Part shown: positions 1-13,000 of the stretch, piece after piece
How positions within the stretch are numbered: the stretch's first letter is position 1
How the letters are laid out: each line of letters begins with the position of its first letter
Assembly (NCBI RefSeq): GCF_009727055.1
Contig: NC_052359.1
Location: 57,342,845 to 57,406,844, forward strand
Origin: Benincasa hispida
Lineage: Eukaryota; Streptophyta; Magnoliopsida; Cucurbitales; Cucurbitaceae
Direction of reading: 5' to 3'
Length of the DNA stretch: 64,000 nt
The notes under the pieces: model-generated
The model's input: the letters and a program-made list of their open reading frames with translations, nothing else
Databases searched by the model: none
What the model was told of the DNA's origin: nothing
Position numbers and translations under genes: made by a program

Positions 1-88
1 ATAAATATTTTATTTTATTTATTTATTATTATATTTACAAATTTTCCCTTTTATCCCTTACGACTCCCCTCTCCTTCATGCACACCCC

Positions 89-89
<1 letters not shown>

Positions 90-130
<41 letters not shown>
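90..130. repeat. Homopolymer of 41 C
   Basis: An uninterrupted run of 41 C on the plus strand (G on the minus), preceded by CCCCT. It sits in the pyrimidine-rich part of the LTR. Such runs can form i-motif or G-quadruplex structures and are prone to length errors in sequencing, so the exact count is uncertain. Confidence 0.95.
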
Positions 131-133
<3 letters not shown>

Positions 134-764
134 AATTTCTTTTCTTCTTCCTGAGAGCCCTAGCCAGTCGCCTCCCTCTCCCGTCCGAGCAGCTGCCACG
201 CCATTGAAGTTTTGAGAGGCTTCTGAAGTGCTGTCCAACATCGTTAAGGGAGATTTCAACATAGTTTGGGTAAGCTTATGGGCATTTAAATTTTGGAAAT
301 CATCGTGGGGTGTGTTGAATTGGGTATTTTGGATTTGGGTCTAAGGATTTAAAAGTTAGTTGTTTGGGCTGGAATTGAATGGTTGTATTCTTATGCTAAG
401 GTCATTACTTCGAGTTGTTGTTATTGTTTGGTTGCCTTATTTAACTGTGGAACTTGACCTCGATGTAAGTAATCTTACTATTGAAATTGCCCACATGCTG
501 GGAAATGTAGTTATGATTTACTGAGGATTTGTTGATGGTTTGATTTTTATGTATGCCTAGTTGATATGAAGATTTAAAAGACTAGACGCGCATAGAGAAA
601 TTTGAATGCTAGCGTGATTTGAGTATATTATTATTTTATGAGATTTTATTTTATCTAAGGATGATAAGATGTATGTTCATGTTATAGAACCATGTTATGA
701 TACCCATGATGTTGGAATAGTAATAGCGTCCTCACTGTTAGTTAAATACCCACTAGAGGTTGTG

Positions 765-964
765 TTTCCTTTGGGATTCATTAGAGGTGGTAGTTTCCTT
801 CGGGATCCACCAGAGGTTGTGTTTCCTTCAGGATTCACTAGCGATGGTGCTTTCCTTCGAGATTCACCAGAGGTTATGTTTCCTTCGAGATTTACTAGAG
901 GTGGTGTCTCCTTCGAGGTTCATCAGAGGTTATGGGTCCTACGGGACTTAATAGAGGTAGTGGG
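765..964 (+). repeat. Minisatellite, about 7 units of 28-29 bp
   Basis: About seven degenerate head-to-tail copies of a 28-29 bp unit close to TTTCCTTCGGGATTCACCAG plus AGGTTGTG. Copies differ by several substitutions. The array lies inside the LTR. Apparent frames rich in repeated FLRDSPEVV-type peptides across it are products of the repeat. Confidence 0.85.
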
Positions 965-1559
965 TATACTTAACTACAGTAGGATGAAATTCATATATTC
1001 ATGTATATGTGTCCCATGAGGGCTAGGGGAGTGCTTACGTCCCACCAAAGGTAGGCATCTAGAGGACATAGATACCTAGCCTGACCCTAGTAGTAGGGTT
1101 ACTTACTAAGTATTTTATACTCATCCTTTCTCATTTTGATGTTTCAGGTAAGAGCAGGGATGCACCAACAAATGACAAATGAAATCTATGATCGAGCAAC
1201 TGGAACCAGTTTTAATGCTTCCATTCATGTCTTAAGAATTCTTTTATGTTTTCTTTTATTTTCCTTCTTGTTATTTGGAAACTTACTGTTAAGATTTGTT
1301 TTCAGACCTACTTATTTTCATTTATGATTTATGGGTACCTTATTATTCGATTTTAATATTTGAATTTAATGGAGGTCTTTTAAATTTACCTTATTTATTT
1401 AGCATTTATTTCGCTATTAAAAGGGTGTTGTTTAAAGTTCCATGCATGCATGTGTTTAGTAACAACCTAGCTTGAGTCCTAGGGAGTCGGGTCGTTACAT
1501 GTGAGCTACCGACCCAGTTTTGAGCCAATTTGTGAAAGGCCTCCCCTCCCCCTCCAACC

Positions 1560-2351
1560 GCCGAGCCACATGGAAAAAGATCATGTCTTTCACCCGATTT
1601 GTATGATTCTTGATGGGACAAATTATCTTACTTGAGCTCATCAAAGGAATAGTTTTCTAATTGGGTGTAAGCAATGACACATTTTCACCGGCGATATTCC
1701 TAAACCGATCAGGTTATCCATCAAGGACAATAAAAAATTTGTTGAACGATTAGAAGATTGGGATAGTAAAAATCATTTGATCATTACTTGGCTTGGGAAT
1801 ACGTCTATACTACTATCCATGTTCAATTTGATGTGTTTGACAATGCCAAAAGTTTGTGGGATTTCCTGTCTATCTGTTTTCCATCTGTTGGTTTAGCCCA
1901 TTATTAACAACTGCACAACACTCTTGTTAGTCTTACTCAGGAGACTAGTCAATCCATTAATGACTATTTGGCCACACTTCTACCCATTTGGACACAATTG
2001 AATCAAGCTAAAATCATTGCTAATCATCTCCGTCTTATTAAGGTTCTAATGGAGCTACATTCAGAGTACGAGTCTATCGGTGCTGCTTTGCTACACCGCA
2101 GTCCTCTTCTGTCACCGGACTTGGCAATACAAGAAATCCTGTTTGAAGAAAAATGCCTCGATGTTGCTTCTTCCAAGAACTCTGAGGTTGTCTTCGCAAG
2201 CACTCATATGTCTGGTACTTCTAGAGCTCTTTTCTGTAAAAGTTGTAAGCTCACTAGGTATAAATTTGCTGACTGTCCAAAAGTTAAGTGCAGATACTAT
2301 CACAAACGTGGCCATATTTTGGACAATTGTTCTGCACTGTGCTATCAGTGA
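1560..2351 (+). pseudogene. Copia gag remnant
   Basis: Read in three frames, the region gives a plant Copia Gag: an N-terminal ILDGTNYLT motif near 1606, a central helix-rich gag domain (NDYLATLLPIWTQLNQAK, from about 1960), and a C-terminal zinc-knuckle region near 2290-2332. There is a stop where a Trp codon is expected (after NYLT, about 1635), and frame changes occur before 1968. In the zinc knuckle CRYYHKRGHILDNC the second Cys of the CX2CX4HX4C pattern is Tyr. No pol follows in the same orientation. The pol at 3.4-6.2 kb is on the opposite strand, so this is a separate fragment, placed directly after the Ty3 LTR end. The Gag would have packaged element RNA; it is dead here. Confidence 0.75.
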
Positions 2352-2737
2352 TGAAGAGATGAACAAAGAAAAAAAGAAGAAACGAAGAAGAACAACATAC
2401 CTTTTGAAGTTTGGAGCAAAATCGATGGGGAAGAAGACGACACTGTCGAAGCGGAAGAAGACGACACTGTCGAAATCGAAAGGTTAAAATCGGAAGAAGA
2501 TGGCACCGTCGGAGCTCGAAAGGGTTGGAAGTGTTTTTCACGTTTTCCGGAAGAAGATGAAGGGTCGAAATGAGATGGCCAAACGGTTTTATATGGGCCC
2601 ATGTCCATTTTAGTCTTTTCCTTTTTCTGGGTCTAAATCTTTAATATAAAAAATCTATATTTGCAAATACTTTTATCTTACTACATAAACTCTAATATTT
2701 ATTGTAAAATAAATATTCATACAACTCCCCCTAAAAC
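2352..2737. other. Noncoding stretch with a 23-bp direct repeat
   Basis: Purine-rich DNA follows the gag remnant. It includes two copies of GAAGAAGACGACACTGTCGAA at 2430-2450 and 2453-2473. Beyond 2600 it turns AT-rich. I see no gene. Confidence 0.6.
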
Positions 2738-2995
2738 CAATGAAAATTACGCTTAGAAAGTAGTAAATCTAGAGGAAAAAAAACATATGAATAGGAAAGA
2801 CAAAAATTACTCTATATCTTTCTTTTCAAAATTAAGACCTATTTAAAGTAAATATAAGATCAGTTTCTAAAAACAAAAAACCGTTTTGAAATCAATTTTT
2901 AAAACGATTTTAGAATTAATTGAAATTAATTTAAGGAATTAGTCATCGACAATTAATTCGTGTCTTTTCTTTTATTAGGATGGTCATTCTCAACA
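2738..2995 (-). mobile_element. Copia LTR fragment, inverted relative of 37467-37700
   Basis: The reverse complement begins TGTTGAGAATGA at 2995 and then matches the plus strand from 37467 almost continuously for about 230 bases, including ATCGTTTT and CAAAACGGTTTTTTG blocks. The two copies are inverted relative to each other and 34.5 kb apart. The start with TGTTRRGAATGA suits an LTR head. No partner LTR in the same orientation is seen nearby. It could be the 3' LTR of the adjacent minus-strand pol, but that pol looks like another lineage. Confidence 0.6.
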
Positions 2996-3405
2996 AATCC
3001 TTCACTAATGATGTGTTAGAGGGCTATGGAATGACATCCACGCTTAACATTTAAATTCTCAATCTAGTAAAAAAATGTATTTTATTTTACGCGGCTTAAG
3101 GGAGGATCCCAAGAAATTATTCTCCATTACCTTTTGTTTAGTTAAAAAACCAATCAAATACAAGATTTTTCACAAACCATGTGTTTACCAAATGATTAGT
3201 GTTCAATACTATTTTCATTCAGGAAGAAGAAAAAAAACTTCAACATCCTAATAAAACTAATAATATTCCATGTGTCAAAATATAATTACGTTACCAATGT
3301 ATTTTCTCAAATTATATTTTACATAAGAGTATGAGGATATAAATACAGAACCAAGAAACCAAAAATAGACCCTAAGAAAACTCAAGAAACCTAAAATATG
3401 TCTAA
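2996..3405. other. AT-rich noncoding stretch
   Basis: AT-rich sequence between the LTR fragment and the end of the minus-strand Copia pol. It is probably the 3' untranslated part of element B. I see no gene and no clear LTR edge. Confidence 0.5.
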
Positions 3406-6210
3406 CTACACAACTAAGCATATTGATACATTCACACCTTTCCTCAAATTCAAGGTGGTAAAGTAGGAATCAACTTGAGTTTGGTAACTAGCTGGACGAA
3501 GCGCCTGAGGGACAAAACTTTGATAAAATATCACCTGGTTGCTTAATAGTGGAAACAACTCATAAAATAAGGGTCTTACTCTAGAGATGATGTCGAACAA
3601 AGTGGTAGTCATTCTCAACATGCTTGGTGCGCTCATGAAAAACATCATTGTGAACAATATGGATGGTACTTCGATTGTCACAGTGAAGGATAGTTGCAGA
3701 CGGCTAAGGAACTCCCATATCAGCAAGAAGCCAATGGAGCCATAAGAGCTCAGACGTAGCATCAGTCATGGCACGATATTCAGACTCCATACTAGAATGA
3801 GAGACCACACTCTGTTTCTTACTTAGCCAAGAAACAAGGGAGTCATCGAGGTAGAAACAATAACCTAAGGTAGAATGCCTGTTAGTAGGATCACCAGCAT
3901 AATCAGCATTAAAGTAGCCGGATAAAACCAGAGATGACTGGGAAAGAATTGAAAGCCAGGTCCCGGAGTCTCTTTGACATAGTGAATAATGCAAAGAACA
4001 ACAGTAAAATGAATGGTTTGAGAGGCAACCATGAGCTAACTTTCAATGTGAACAACATATGCAATGTTGGGATGAATTATGGTCAGATAAATAAGACTAT
4101 CAACAAACTGACGGTAAAGATGGCATCTTCAAGAGGAACTCCATCAAACGAAGTCAAGTGAACATTTGGGATCCAGTGGTGTTGAGGATGTAATAGAGTC
4201 AATGATCCCGGAGTGCACCAATAAGTTCAAGGCATATTTCGCTTAAGACAATGAGTAACCAGCAGAGCTCATAGATACTTTAAGACCAAGGAAGTAACTA
4301 AGAGAATCCAAATCTTTCATCTCAAAGTGCTCACCAAGGTAGCGTTGTAGATCATAAATAGTCTGAGGATCATTCCTAGTTATAATTGTATCATCAATAT
4401 ACAAAAGAAGAACAACAATACCATGATTCTTCTTATGTGTAAAAAATGTCATGTCATGAGGACTGAATGTATATTGAAGTTGAACAATGGTAGAATTGAA
4501 AGTTGCAAACTAGTCTTGCAGGGCTTATTTCAACCCATATAACGCTCAACGAAGGAGACATACCTTCTGAGATGGAGGAGAGACACTTGGAGGCGGTTGC
4601 ATATAGACTTCCTCAAATAAAGCTCCATTAAGGAAAGTATTCTTAAAATCCATATGAAAAAGAGGCCACTATTTGGCTACACCAATTGCTAAGAGACTTT
4701 GAACAGAGGTCATCTGGGACATAGGAGTAAAGATTTCCTCATAGTCGATCTCATACTCTTGAGAGTAGCCTTTTGCAACCAACCAAGTTTTATAACACTC
4801 AATAGAACCATCATAATGAGTCTTGATCTTGTAGACCCACTTGCAATCAATGAGTTTCTTACTAGGAGACAGGTTAACATAGTCTCAAGTGTGCACCTTG
4901 TCTAACGCATGGAGTTCTTCACTCATCGCTTGCTACCACAGAGGGTTAGTATTCGCCTCATATAAATAGGTAGATTCAACCAAGGAACTGATGGTGGAAA
5001 AACAGTGAAAGTCTCAAAGATGATTGAGAGGTGCCCTTACCTGAGTGGAGCGTCGAACGGGGGAAGCAGAACTAGGAGCAAGTCCAGACTCCATAGATGA
5101 GATAGAGGGCGGAGCAGAATTAACAGAGACGGAAACAGATTTCTCGAGCTCAGTATCATGAGAAGATGAAGGGAAAAGATCAATGAAACCATTAGGAAGA
5201 AAAAGATGAGGACCTAAAAGAGAAGCATGAAAGGTCGAGAGACTAGAGAGTATTGTATATTCCCAAAAGTGACATGGCGAGAGATGCACAATCTATTAGA
5301 AAAAGGATCCCAACAACGAAAACCTTTGTGTTCGATTCTGTAGCCAAGGAAGCAATAGAGACGTGCACGCAGTTCTAATTTGTTATGTTTATGGGAATGG
5401 AGAAGAACAAAATATGAATAGCCAAAGACCTTGAGATTAGAGTAATCGGGAGGAGTACCATATGACCGTTCAAACGAAGAAACATTGTGAAGGACAGACA
5501 AAGAGAGGCGATTGATCATGTAGACAGAAGTAAGAGCCGTCTCTCCCCAAAATTTTGCAGGACGGGAGGTAGATAGAAGTTGAGCTCACCCATTCTGTTG
5601 AGAGGTATGGGGACAAGAGCACTGAAAAGAGTGCCTTGCTGGGTGAAAAAGGAAAGAAGATCGGAGTCCTTATACTCCAAGGCGTTATCTGTACGAAGAG
5701 CCTTGATTGTACAAGAGAATTGAGTGTGAATCATTTTAGCAAAATCAATATATATTTGAGACAAGGTAGAATGATGTTTAAGAAAATATATCAAGGTAAA
5801 CCAAGAGTAATCATCAATAAACAGAACAAAATAGTGATAACTAGTGACAGTAGAAGTAGAAGCATGACCCCAAATGTCAGAGTGAATTAAGTCAATAGGT
5901 TGATCACATATGGAAATGGACTAGGAAAAAGATAACGTAAGCTGTTTGGCAAGTTTGCAATTCAAATAATCAAAAGGAATAAACTTGGAAACATTATTCA
6001 AATTTTTAATAGAAATTGAATGATGGAGTTTGTCAGAATAAGCATGACCAAGACGGAAATGCTATCGATATATAGCAAAGTTGGTGATAGGAGCGGAAAG
6101 AGAACAAGAAAACAACTAAAGCAAGCAGGCAAGAATAAAGGTCACATTCGAAACACAATAAGTGTTGGAAAGCTGTAATGTGGGAGTGTTAACGGAGCCA
6201 ACATAGGATG
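3406..6210 (-). pseudogene. Element B: decayed Copia pol (integrase to RNase H)
   Basis: Reading from high to low coordinates gives Copia pol in order. The end of the protease/GAG-pre-integrase part is at about 6190-5950. Integrase core is at about 5900-5500 (FIDDYSWF, then KALRTDNALEY). The integrase C-terminal part with a GYRIEHKGFRCWDP motif is at 5390-5290. RT is at about 4930-4240 (CKWVYKIK, LVAKGYSQ, and YIDD at 4377-4388). RNase H is at about 3994-3406 (DADYAG-type motif as NADYAG, SMESEYRA, then DNRSTIHI and [13 protein letters not shown]). Many stops and frame changes split it, so it is inactive. The protease side is cut at 6210 by element A and resumes at 22700. The lineage is probably Ale/Ivana-like, by recall. 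Confidence 0.85.
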
Positions 6211-9200
6211 TGTTGGGGTTGATGCCCTAAATTGTCAGATAGGTACCAACACGCAGCGGAAGTGACAAGGATCGATAAGCACTCTAATTCATTAATTTTG
6301 GCAGAAATGAAAACATGCTTAAACAGAATTTAATGGGTTTCAAAACATACCTTTGAAGAACCGTTGAAGTCTTGATGTCCAGCTACAAAATCCTCCAAAT
6401 CTTTGTGCAGACTACCACAAGATCTTCCCTACTATTCTCTTGGTGCTCTAGATTGAGTTGTGGGACACAAAATAAGCTGGAATCAAAGGGAATTTAGAAC
6501 AATAGAAACCGATGAAGAACATCCTTCTTCTACTCGAATTTTTAAGAAAAATTCAATCGGTTGCAACCTCTCAAAATCACTCCAATCTCTTCAATATATT
6601 ACAGACTATCATGCAAAGAGATTTGTTGCATGGGATGCAACTCATGCTTAAAGTAATTAAAGGTTGAAGATAATGGGTTCTTTGTGAGCAACTTTGAAGA
6701 TGAAGATGGAAAATCCAATTTTTCTTTTTTTTTTGTGTAATTTTCTATTTCCAAAATCTAATTTTGATTTTAAAATCATATTTTATTTCTAAAATCAAAA
6801 TTTATTAATTTTACTAATTAATTTCACAAATTAATTTTCTAATAAAATTAATAAATAATTATTTAAGCAATTTAAATAATTCTAAATTAATTTAATATCC
6901 AATATTAAATTAATTTTATACAAATCCATCTTCATATATTTAAATCATATTTAAATATGTATATTCTCCATTCTATTTGATTCTAATTTGAACGTTTCAA
7001 ATTAACTTATCACACTACTCTAGAGCTAATCCATTTTCGAGCTAGTAGAGGGACCTCATGAACCTACAAATCATGGGCTCCAACGATACGAGATTAATTG
7101 ACTAAATTCATTAGACCGATCTAACCCCCATTCGTTAACTAATGGGTCACTCCACTAAATCCCATAGTTGAACTCCCTTCATTGTAGATATATTATGTCC
7201 ACTTGATATAATCATGATTAGTAAGTCAACCCTTCATAGGTTGTTCGTAATAACAGCTGGGTCGAATCTCTATTTTAACCCCGAAATTATCTCTTATTCC
7301 TTAAGTCCCCATTGCCTAATGAACAATTGTTTTGTGATCCAATCAACAAAATTGAGTTCCTCTCGGGCCAATGAGAGGGCGGGATCCCTTGTTCAAGTCC
7401 CAGAATCAGCATTTAAGGGAACAACCTCTCTACTATCCCTAAAAGTGGGTAGGAGTGAATTCCGTCTTGCATCTTATGTCCCCAGCTATCTATCTAGTCT
7501 TACACCTGAAGGTTTATTGAGCAGGCGCTGTTGAGCCAACCCTCACCTATGCAAATCTAAGGATAATTCCAAATAAACAGGACTTCATAGTTAACTTAGA
7601 AATAAGGTTAAGTTACCTAGGTCATCGCTTTGAAATAGTCAGTCTTAAACAGTAAACAATGTTATAAAGTAAGAGTGACTGATTTCGTGGTCCGATCTTG
7701 TACAAACCCTTTTGCATAAGGACACCTCCACTCTTCATGTCCCAACATGAACGAATTAGAATAACTTCATTTGTAGCACTTTACAACTCCTTGTGACAAC
7801 TAGAGCAGGCCACATCCAATAGCGTTACCAGAATAAGATACCCAACCTTATTCATATATTATAGATAATTTTGACTATTTACTCGAAGTAGATCCACCTT
7901 TATGTCCCCACATAAAGTTCAAGTACTCATCAATAGTCAAGGGACTTTATGGTTTATTGGATTTCTATTAAGCAAAACATCTATTTAATAACACCTTATT
8001 GAATTTCTAGAATAAGTTCTATTGTTTACATACCACGAGTTTTAGGACATAAAACCCAACATAAAATTTGTAGGGTCCTGTAGTTTGTAAACACATGCAT
8101 GAACGAACTCTTTGTGATATAATAATATGAGATATTTTATTCACTACTGTCTATGAAATATGAGATATCTTAGTTGCATTAACCACAAACCAATAAACTA
8201 AGATCTCTGGTTGTCGTTGTAACTTAAGCATGTATGTGGAAACATACAAGTGGATCGTGCTTTAAGTGATAACCTAAATGGTATGTAGTATATGGATAAA
8301 GGAGGGAAACCTTATCCTGGTGACGCTACGAGTGTGGCCCATTTTGTAGATGTTACAAGTATTGTAAAGTGCTATAAATGGTCTGATCCTGACCATTCAT
8401 GTATTAGACATGTGAACGGGGATGCTCTATACAAAGGAGTTTGTATAATACCAGACCACGAAATGTTTAGTCTTGTTATATAATGCTATTCATGACAGAG
8501 ACTTTTATTTCACTAGGATGACCATAGGTAACATGATCTTAATCCTGAGTGAGTTGGGAACTCCTACCTATGAGGGCGGTCCTTTGATTTGCATGGGTGT
8601 GAGTGGCCAGATTGCTGACTCAAACCTACTACTTTGGAGATTCGTCTGATTGAGGAGCTGGGAACTTAGCTACACAAGATGGAATTCACTCCTTCCCCGA
8701 AACAGGGGTAAGTAGATAAATTGCTCCCTTAAGGGCTGATTATGGGGCTTGAATAATGTGGCGCCACACTTTTTCATCGCCCGATAAGGGTTTACTCATA
8801 GTAGGACTATGATGTATTGTTCATTAGAGGAATTAATGGTACTTAAGGAGTTAGATGTAATTATAGGGGGAAAATGGTAAATTTGCCCAACTGTACTTAC
8901 GAGTGATTAGTGAAGGGTCATTGTATTGTTGTGGACAAAAAAATATATTTGTGACATGAAGAGTGCAACTGTCGACCTTTAATGGGGTGCTCAACAGTTA
9001 ACGGATGATAGATATCGTGATTAAAGAGTTTAGTCAGTTATTCACGTACCGTTGAAGCTTCAGCTACAGGTCCATAAGGTCCCCTTGGTAGCTCAATGGA
9101 TTCATGTTGAGAATCAGTTTTTGGGTTAGTTTGAAGTGTTCAAATTAATAAGAGAGAATTTGATTATATATGATATAATTAAATTGCTTCAATTATATGT

Positions 9201-10076
9201 GATATAATTGATTTTATGTATTAGCTACATTAATTGGAGGAATTAATTTTAAATGCCATAAAGGAGAAAAATAACTATAGTTTATATATTGTATGAGATG
9301 TGATATTAAAACTATATGTTATGAATATATTATTTATTTATAATTAAATCAATTATGGGATAATTGGTTCCGATTTTTTCTCCTAATAACCAACTTAGTG
9401 GGAAGTTGTAATCAGTTATGGTAACTGATGGATAAAATGAAAATCGTTATCATTTTTATCGAACGATAATCAAACACGCATTAAAGAAAAAGCTATACGA
9501 TAACTTGAGAGTGTAAACGATCATGCATCGAATTTTTCTATACGATAGTCTCTCACTACTGAACGATTGAGTATCCAAGTCTACACGATAGACTCTGTTG
9601 TCTCCCACTTACTCGATTGTCTACACGATAGACTCTGTTGTCTCCCACTTACTCGATCGTCTACACGATCATTCAATTCCTCATTCCTTCTACCAAATCC
9701 ATACAGAACCTACAACTCCTGGATTTTCACACCGAGAATACCAAGTTAGCCTCGTGGTGGTGTCTGCTTACTGTTCGAGCATCGAGGGTCGAGTGTTACT
9801 CGTCGCTATTCGAGAATATTGCTGAGGCGTTGCGTTCATGTTGTTGAGCATTCATGTTGTTGGACGTTCATGCTTTAGATTGAGGAAGTAAGAGAAGAAA
9901 TGATTCTTCAAGGGTATGTTCACTCGATCTTCTGTATTTTCTTCTTGAAGCATGTTGTAATTGAAAGTTTATGTATAACTATTGCTGCTTGATTGTAAAT
10001 GTGTATGTTCTTTCACAATGGGTTTGGAACGATTTGCTTTTGCCCACTGGTTCTCTCTTTGTTAAGAGTTCCTTCA
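6211..10076 (+). repeat. 5' LTR of element A (split by a solo LTR)
   Basis: It starts at 6211, is interrupted after 22 bases by a minus-strand solo LTR (6233-8061), resumes at 8062 and ends CA at 10076. Joined length is about 2.03 kb. The resumed part matches the 3' LTR at 18690 onward closely. The last 500 bases (9460-9700) are rich in ACGATAG, CGATCG and TACACGAT motifs. Confidence 0.85.
6233..8061 (-). mobile_element. Solo LTR in element A 5' LTR
   Basis: A TG...CA-bounded block of 1829 bases. On the minus strand it begins TGTTGGGTTTTATGTCC at 8061. It is flanked by TAAAT (6228-6232) and TAAAA (8062-8066), a 5-bp target duplication with one mismatch. Removing it restores the head of the element A LTR. 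The internal order (GTAGTTTGTAAAC-like head, TGATCC-flanked middle, AT-rich tail) is that of the other 2-kb LTRs in the window, but it is diverged and on the opposite strand. The tail holds runs of TTAATTTCAC-type AT sequence at 6760-6960. No coding region. Confidence 0.85.
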
Positions 10077-10078
10077 AT

Positions 10079-10091
10079 TGGTATCAGGGCC
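10079..10091 (+). promoter_or_regulatory. Primer binding site, initiator tRNA-Met type
   Basis: TGGTATCAGGGCC begins two bases after the LTR end and matches the plant initiator tRNA-Met 3' end complement (TGGTATCAGAGCC) except at one base. It fixes the 3' edge of the 5' LTR and marks where minus-strand DNA synthesis would begin. Confidence 0.9.
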
Positions 10092-13000
10092 AGGTTGTTC
10101 TGAATTCCAAATTCCATTGATGCATTGAATTACATTTGTAGTCTTGGTGGGTTTTATGATGTCTGCAATGCGTTTAAACATTAGATGTAGTTGTGGATGT
10201 GAATTGATGGATGTTTCAGGATGATTGCCCCTGTTTGTTAAAGCTTTCTTTACATTTCAAGTTAATTTGTAAGGGCCCCTGTGTTTTTGGGCATAATGGC
10301 TTTGCTATCAAGTCTATATTCAAAGTGTTTGAGTCTGTAAGAATCATTCGCAATGAGGTTTCAACGCATGGAGATGTTGTTCTCATCGAGGAAGAAGACC
10401 AAAGGTTGGTTGCATCGTGTAGCCCAGGCTAAACGATCGTTTAGATTTGGCTACGCAATCGTGTAGTATTTGCTAAATGATCGCATGGCTAATGCTACGC
10501 AATCAAGTAAAGAGTTTACTCGATCGTGTGGTGTTGGCTACTCGATAGAGTAGACGTTAAGGTAAACGATCATTGAGTATATAATACGCAATGCATGGTA
10601 GGCATGCACACTAAACGATTGAGTAGGCCAGCATGCTCATCGCATAGTCACTGGCTACTCGATCACTTGGTATACGATACTTGATGCTTACTCCTCAATT
10701 GTTTAGACGATCATGCTTTATCGCATAGTTGTCGTCTACTCGATCGTTTAGGCATTCGTTACATGATGTGTGCTGCTCAATTGAGTGGTCTATTGGGGAT
10801 GCCCTAAAGTCTCGTGTCCTGTAGTTTGTAAATAGTTTGTATGAATGCTTGTGTTGTATAATATATGATATTTACTGCACATCTTGTTTTTTGCTCAGTT
10901 GTATGTTTTATTTGCTTTACCACAAACCAATTAACATAAAATCCCCAGTTATCTGTATGTAACTTAAGCATGTATGTGGTGACATATAAGTGGATCATGT
11001 CTTGAGTGATAACCAAAATGGTCTATAGTATATGGATATAGGAGGGAAACCTTATCCTGGTAATGCTACGGATGCGGCCCGCTTTGTGGAATGGTCACAA
11101 GTGTTATGACTTGTCACAGATAGTCTGATCCTGATCATTCGTGTAAGGGACATACGAGCGGGGGCGTCCTATACAAAGAGTTTGTATAAGACCTGACCAC
11201 GAAGTGTTAACGTCCGTTATATAAACCGTTCATGACAGAGACTTCACTTCACTAGGATGACCATAGGTAACATGACCTCAATCCTGAGTGAGTTGGGAAC
11301 TCCTGCCATTGAGGACGATTCTTAGATTTGTATGGGTGCAAGTGGCCAGGTCACCGATTCAAACCTACCATTTTAAGGATTCGTCTGATTTGGGAGCTGG
11401 GAAGTCACGCTACACAAAATGGAATTCACTCCTTCCTCAAAGTAGGGGTAAGTAGATAGATAACTCAGCTACAACCTTCTCTTGGCCCGAGAGTTATTCA
11501 CATATAGTTGGACTATGTTGTATTGTTCATTAGAGGAATCAGTGATACTTAAGGAGTGATATGTAACTATAGGGCAAAATGGTAAATTGGCCCAGCTGTA
11601 CTTACAAGCATATGTGAAAGGTCATCATACTCTTGATTAGTTATATCCAATGGACACAGAAATATATCTATGGTAAGAAGAGTTCAGCTGTTGGTCTTTA
11701 GTGGAATGTCTGATAGTTAATGTATGATGGATCTTGTGGCTAAAGAATTTAGTCAGCTATTCATGTACCGTTGGAGCTTCAAGCCACATATCCATTAGGT
11801 CCCCTGGGTAGTTTGGATAAAGTCGAGAATCAATGTTTAGGTTAATTTGAAATGTTCAAATTAATAAGAGGGAGTTCGATTATATATGATATAATTGACT
11901 GGTTAATTATATATGATATAATTGACTAAATGTATGAGATACATTATTTTGGAGGAAATTAAATATAAATATGATTATAATCAAGTAGAGGAGAGATTAC
12001 TATAGTAGATATACAATATCAAACTATAGGGTAAGGATATAATATGATTATATTCATTAATTATTAAATTGGTTAATTATATGATAATTGGCCTAAAACT
12101 TCTCTCGGACGTGCATTAGTGGGAGAATATGAAGTCAGTTATTGTAACTGAAGAATAAAATGAAAAATTGTTTCATTTTGCAAAAGTTCGAAAAGATTGG
12201 AAATCGGTGTGAAAACGTAATGATCACATAGTTTGAGAGCCTATAACGATAGTCGCTCATCGACTAACGATCGCACACCAACCAAGCGGCCTAAGCGATT
12301 ACACGCTAGTCCCTAAACGATCGCTTAGCTTTCCTAAACGATCGCATAGTGTGCCTCGTTTTCTAAACGATCGTACAACATTTACTAAACGATCGCTTAG
12401 TAAAACCTACACGATCGTGTAGCTTCTTCTAAATGGTAAGCACTTAGCTATATGACAGCTCTTTTTCTCTCCCACTTGCTTACCGTCTACACGATTTTTT
12501 CTTTCTCCAACCTCTACCAAACTCACCAAAGACCACACTTTGGATTCTCACACCGAAAATACCGAGGGCTCTATTTTGTTGGTGTCGTCCCCACAACTGT
12601 TCACTTGTTCGTGACTGTTCATGTTGCTGCCATTCGTGTAGACGATCATGTTGTTGCAGTCGACTGGTTTGCTGAGCGATGGAGTGCGCGTAGAGGTTCT
12701 TCCACTGCATCAGAGTTCATCACTTGAAGAGGGTCTTCAACTGGTATGAGAACTCTTTCTTTTGTATTTTATTGTTCGGAGCATGCCTTTAATTAGTGTG
12801 AATTTGCATAACTGTATGTTAGAATGTATGTGTTGTATTTTGGTCATGATGAAATCGGAAAGATCCGAATGCGCTCATGGATGCTCTTCGTTAAGAGTTC
12901 CTTCATTCATGCTTCATCACATAGTCAAAGGCACTCGATCCATGCTACACGATCGTTTACTCGTTCAACGTTACTCGATGATCACAAGGAGCTGCTATAC

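Larger units (their letters stand above)
1..1498 (+). mobile_element. Ty3/gypsy-like LTR, 3' part (left end outside window)
   Basis: The block ends in a sequence typical of plant Ty3 LTRs: a stretch reading CTAGGGAGTCGGGTCGTTACA closes at about 1498 and is followed at once by unrelated Copia gag sequence. A pyrimidine-rich stretch with the 41-C run, then a leader-like stretch with a GTAAG site near 270, resembles the R/U5 start of such an LTR. It also holds a 28-bp minisatellite. No coding region is supported; short frames across it look accidental. The left end is not in the window, so a solo LTR and a truncated element cannot be told apart. Confidence 0.5.

Noticed and set aside
35..262. 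Gly-rich small protein on the minus strand
   Set aside because: The Gly run is the 41-C tract read in reverse; the rest has no recognisable features.
1560..6210. A single Copia element made of the gag at 1.6-2.35 kb and the pol at 3.4-6.2 kb
   Set aside because: The two parts are on opposite strands, and an LTR fragment of another family lies between them.
7214..7534. 106-codon plus-strand frame
   Set aside because: It lies wholly inside the minus-strand solo LTR. Parallel parts of other LTR copies are not open in this frame.
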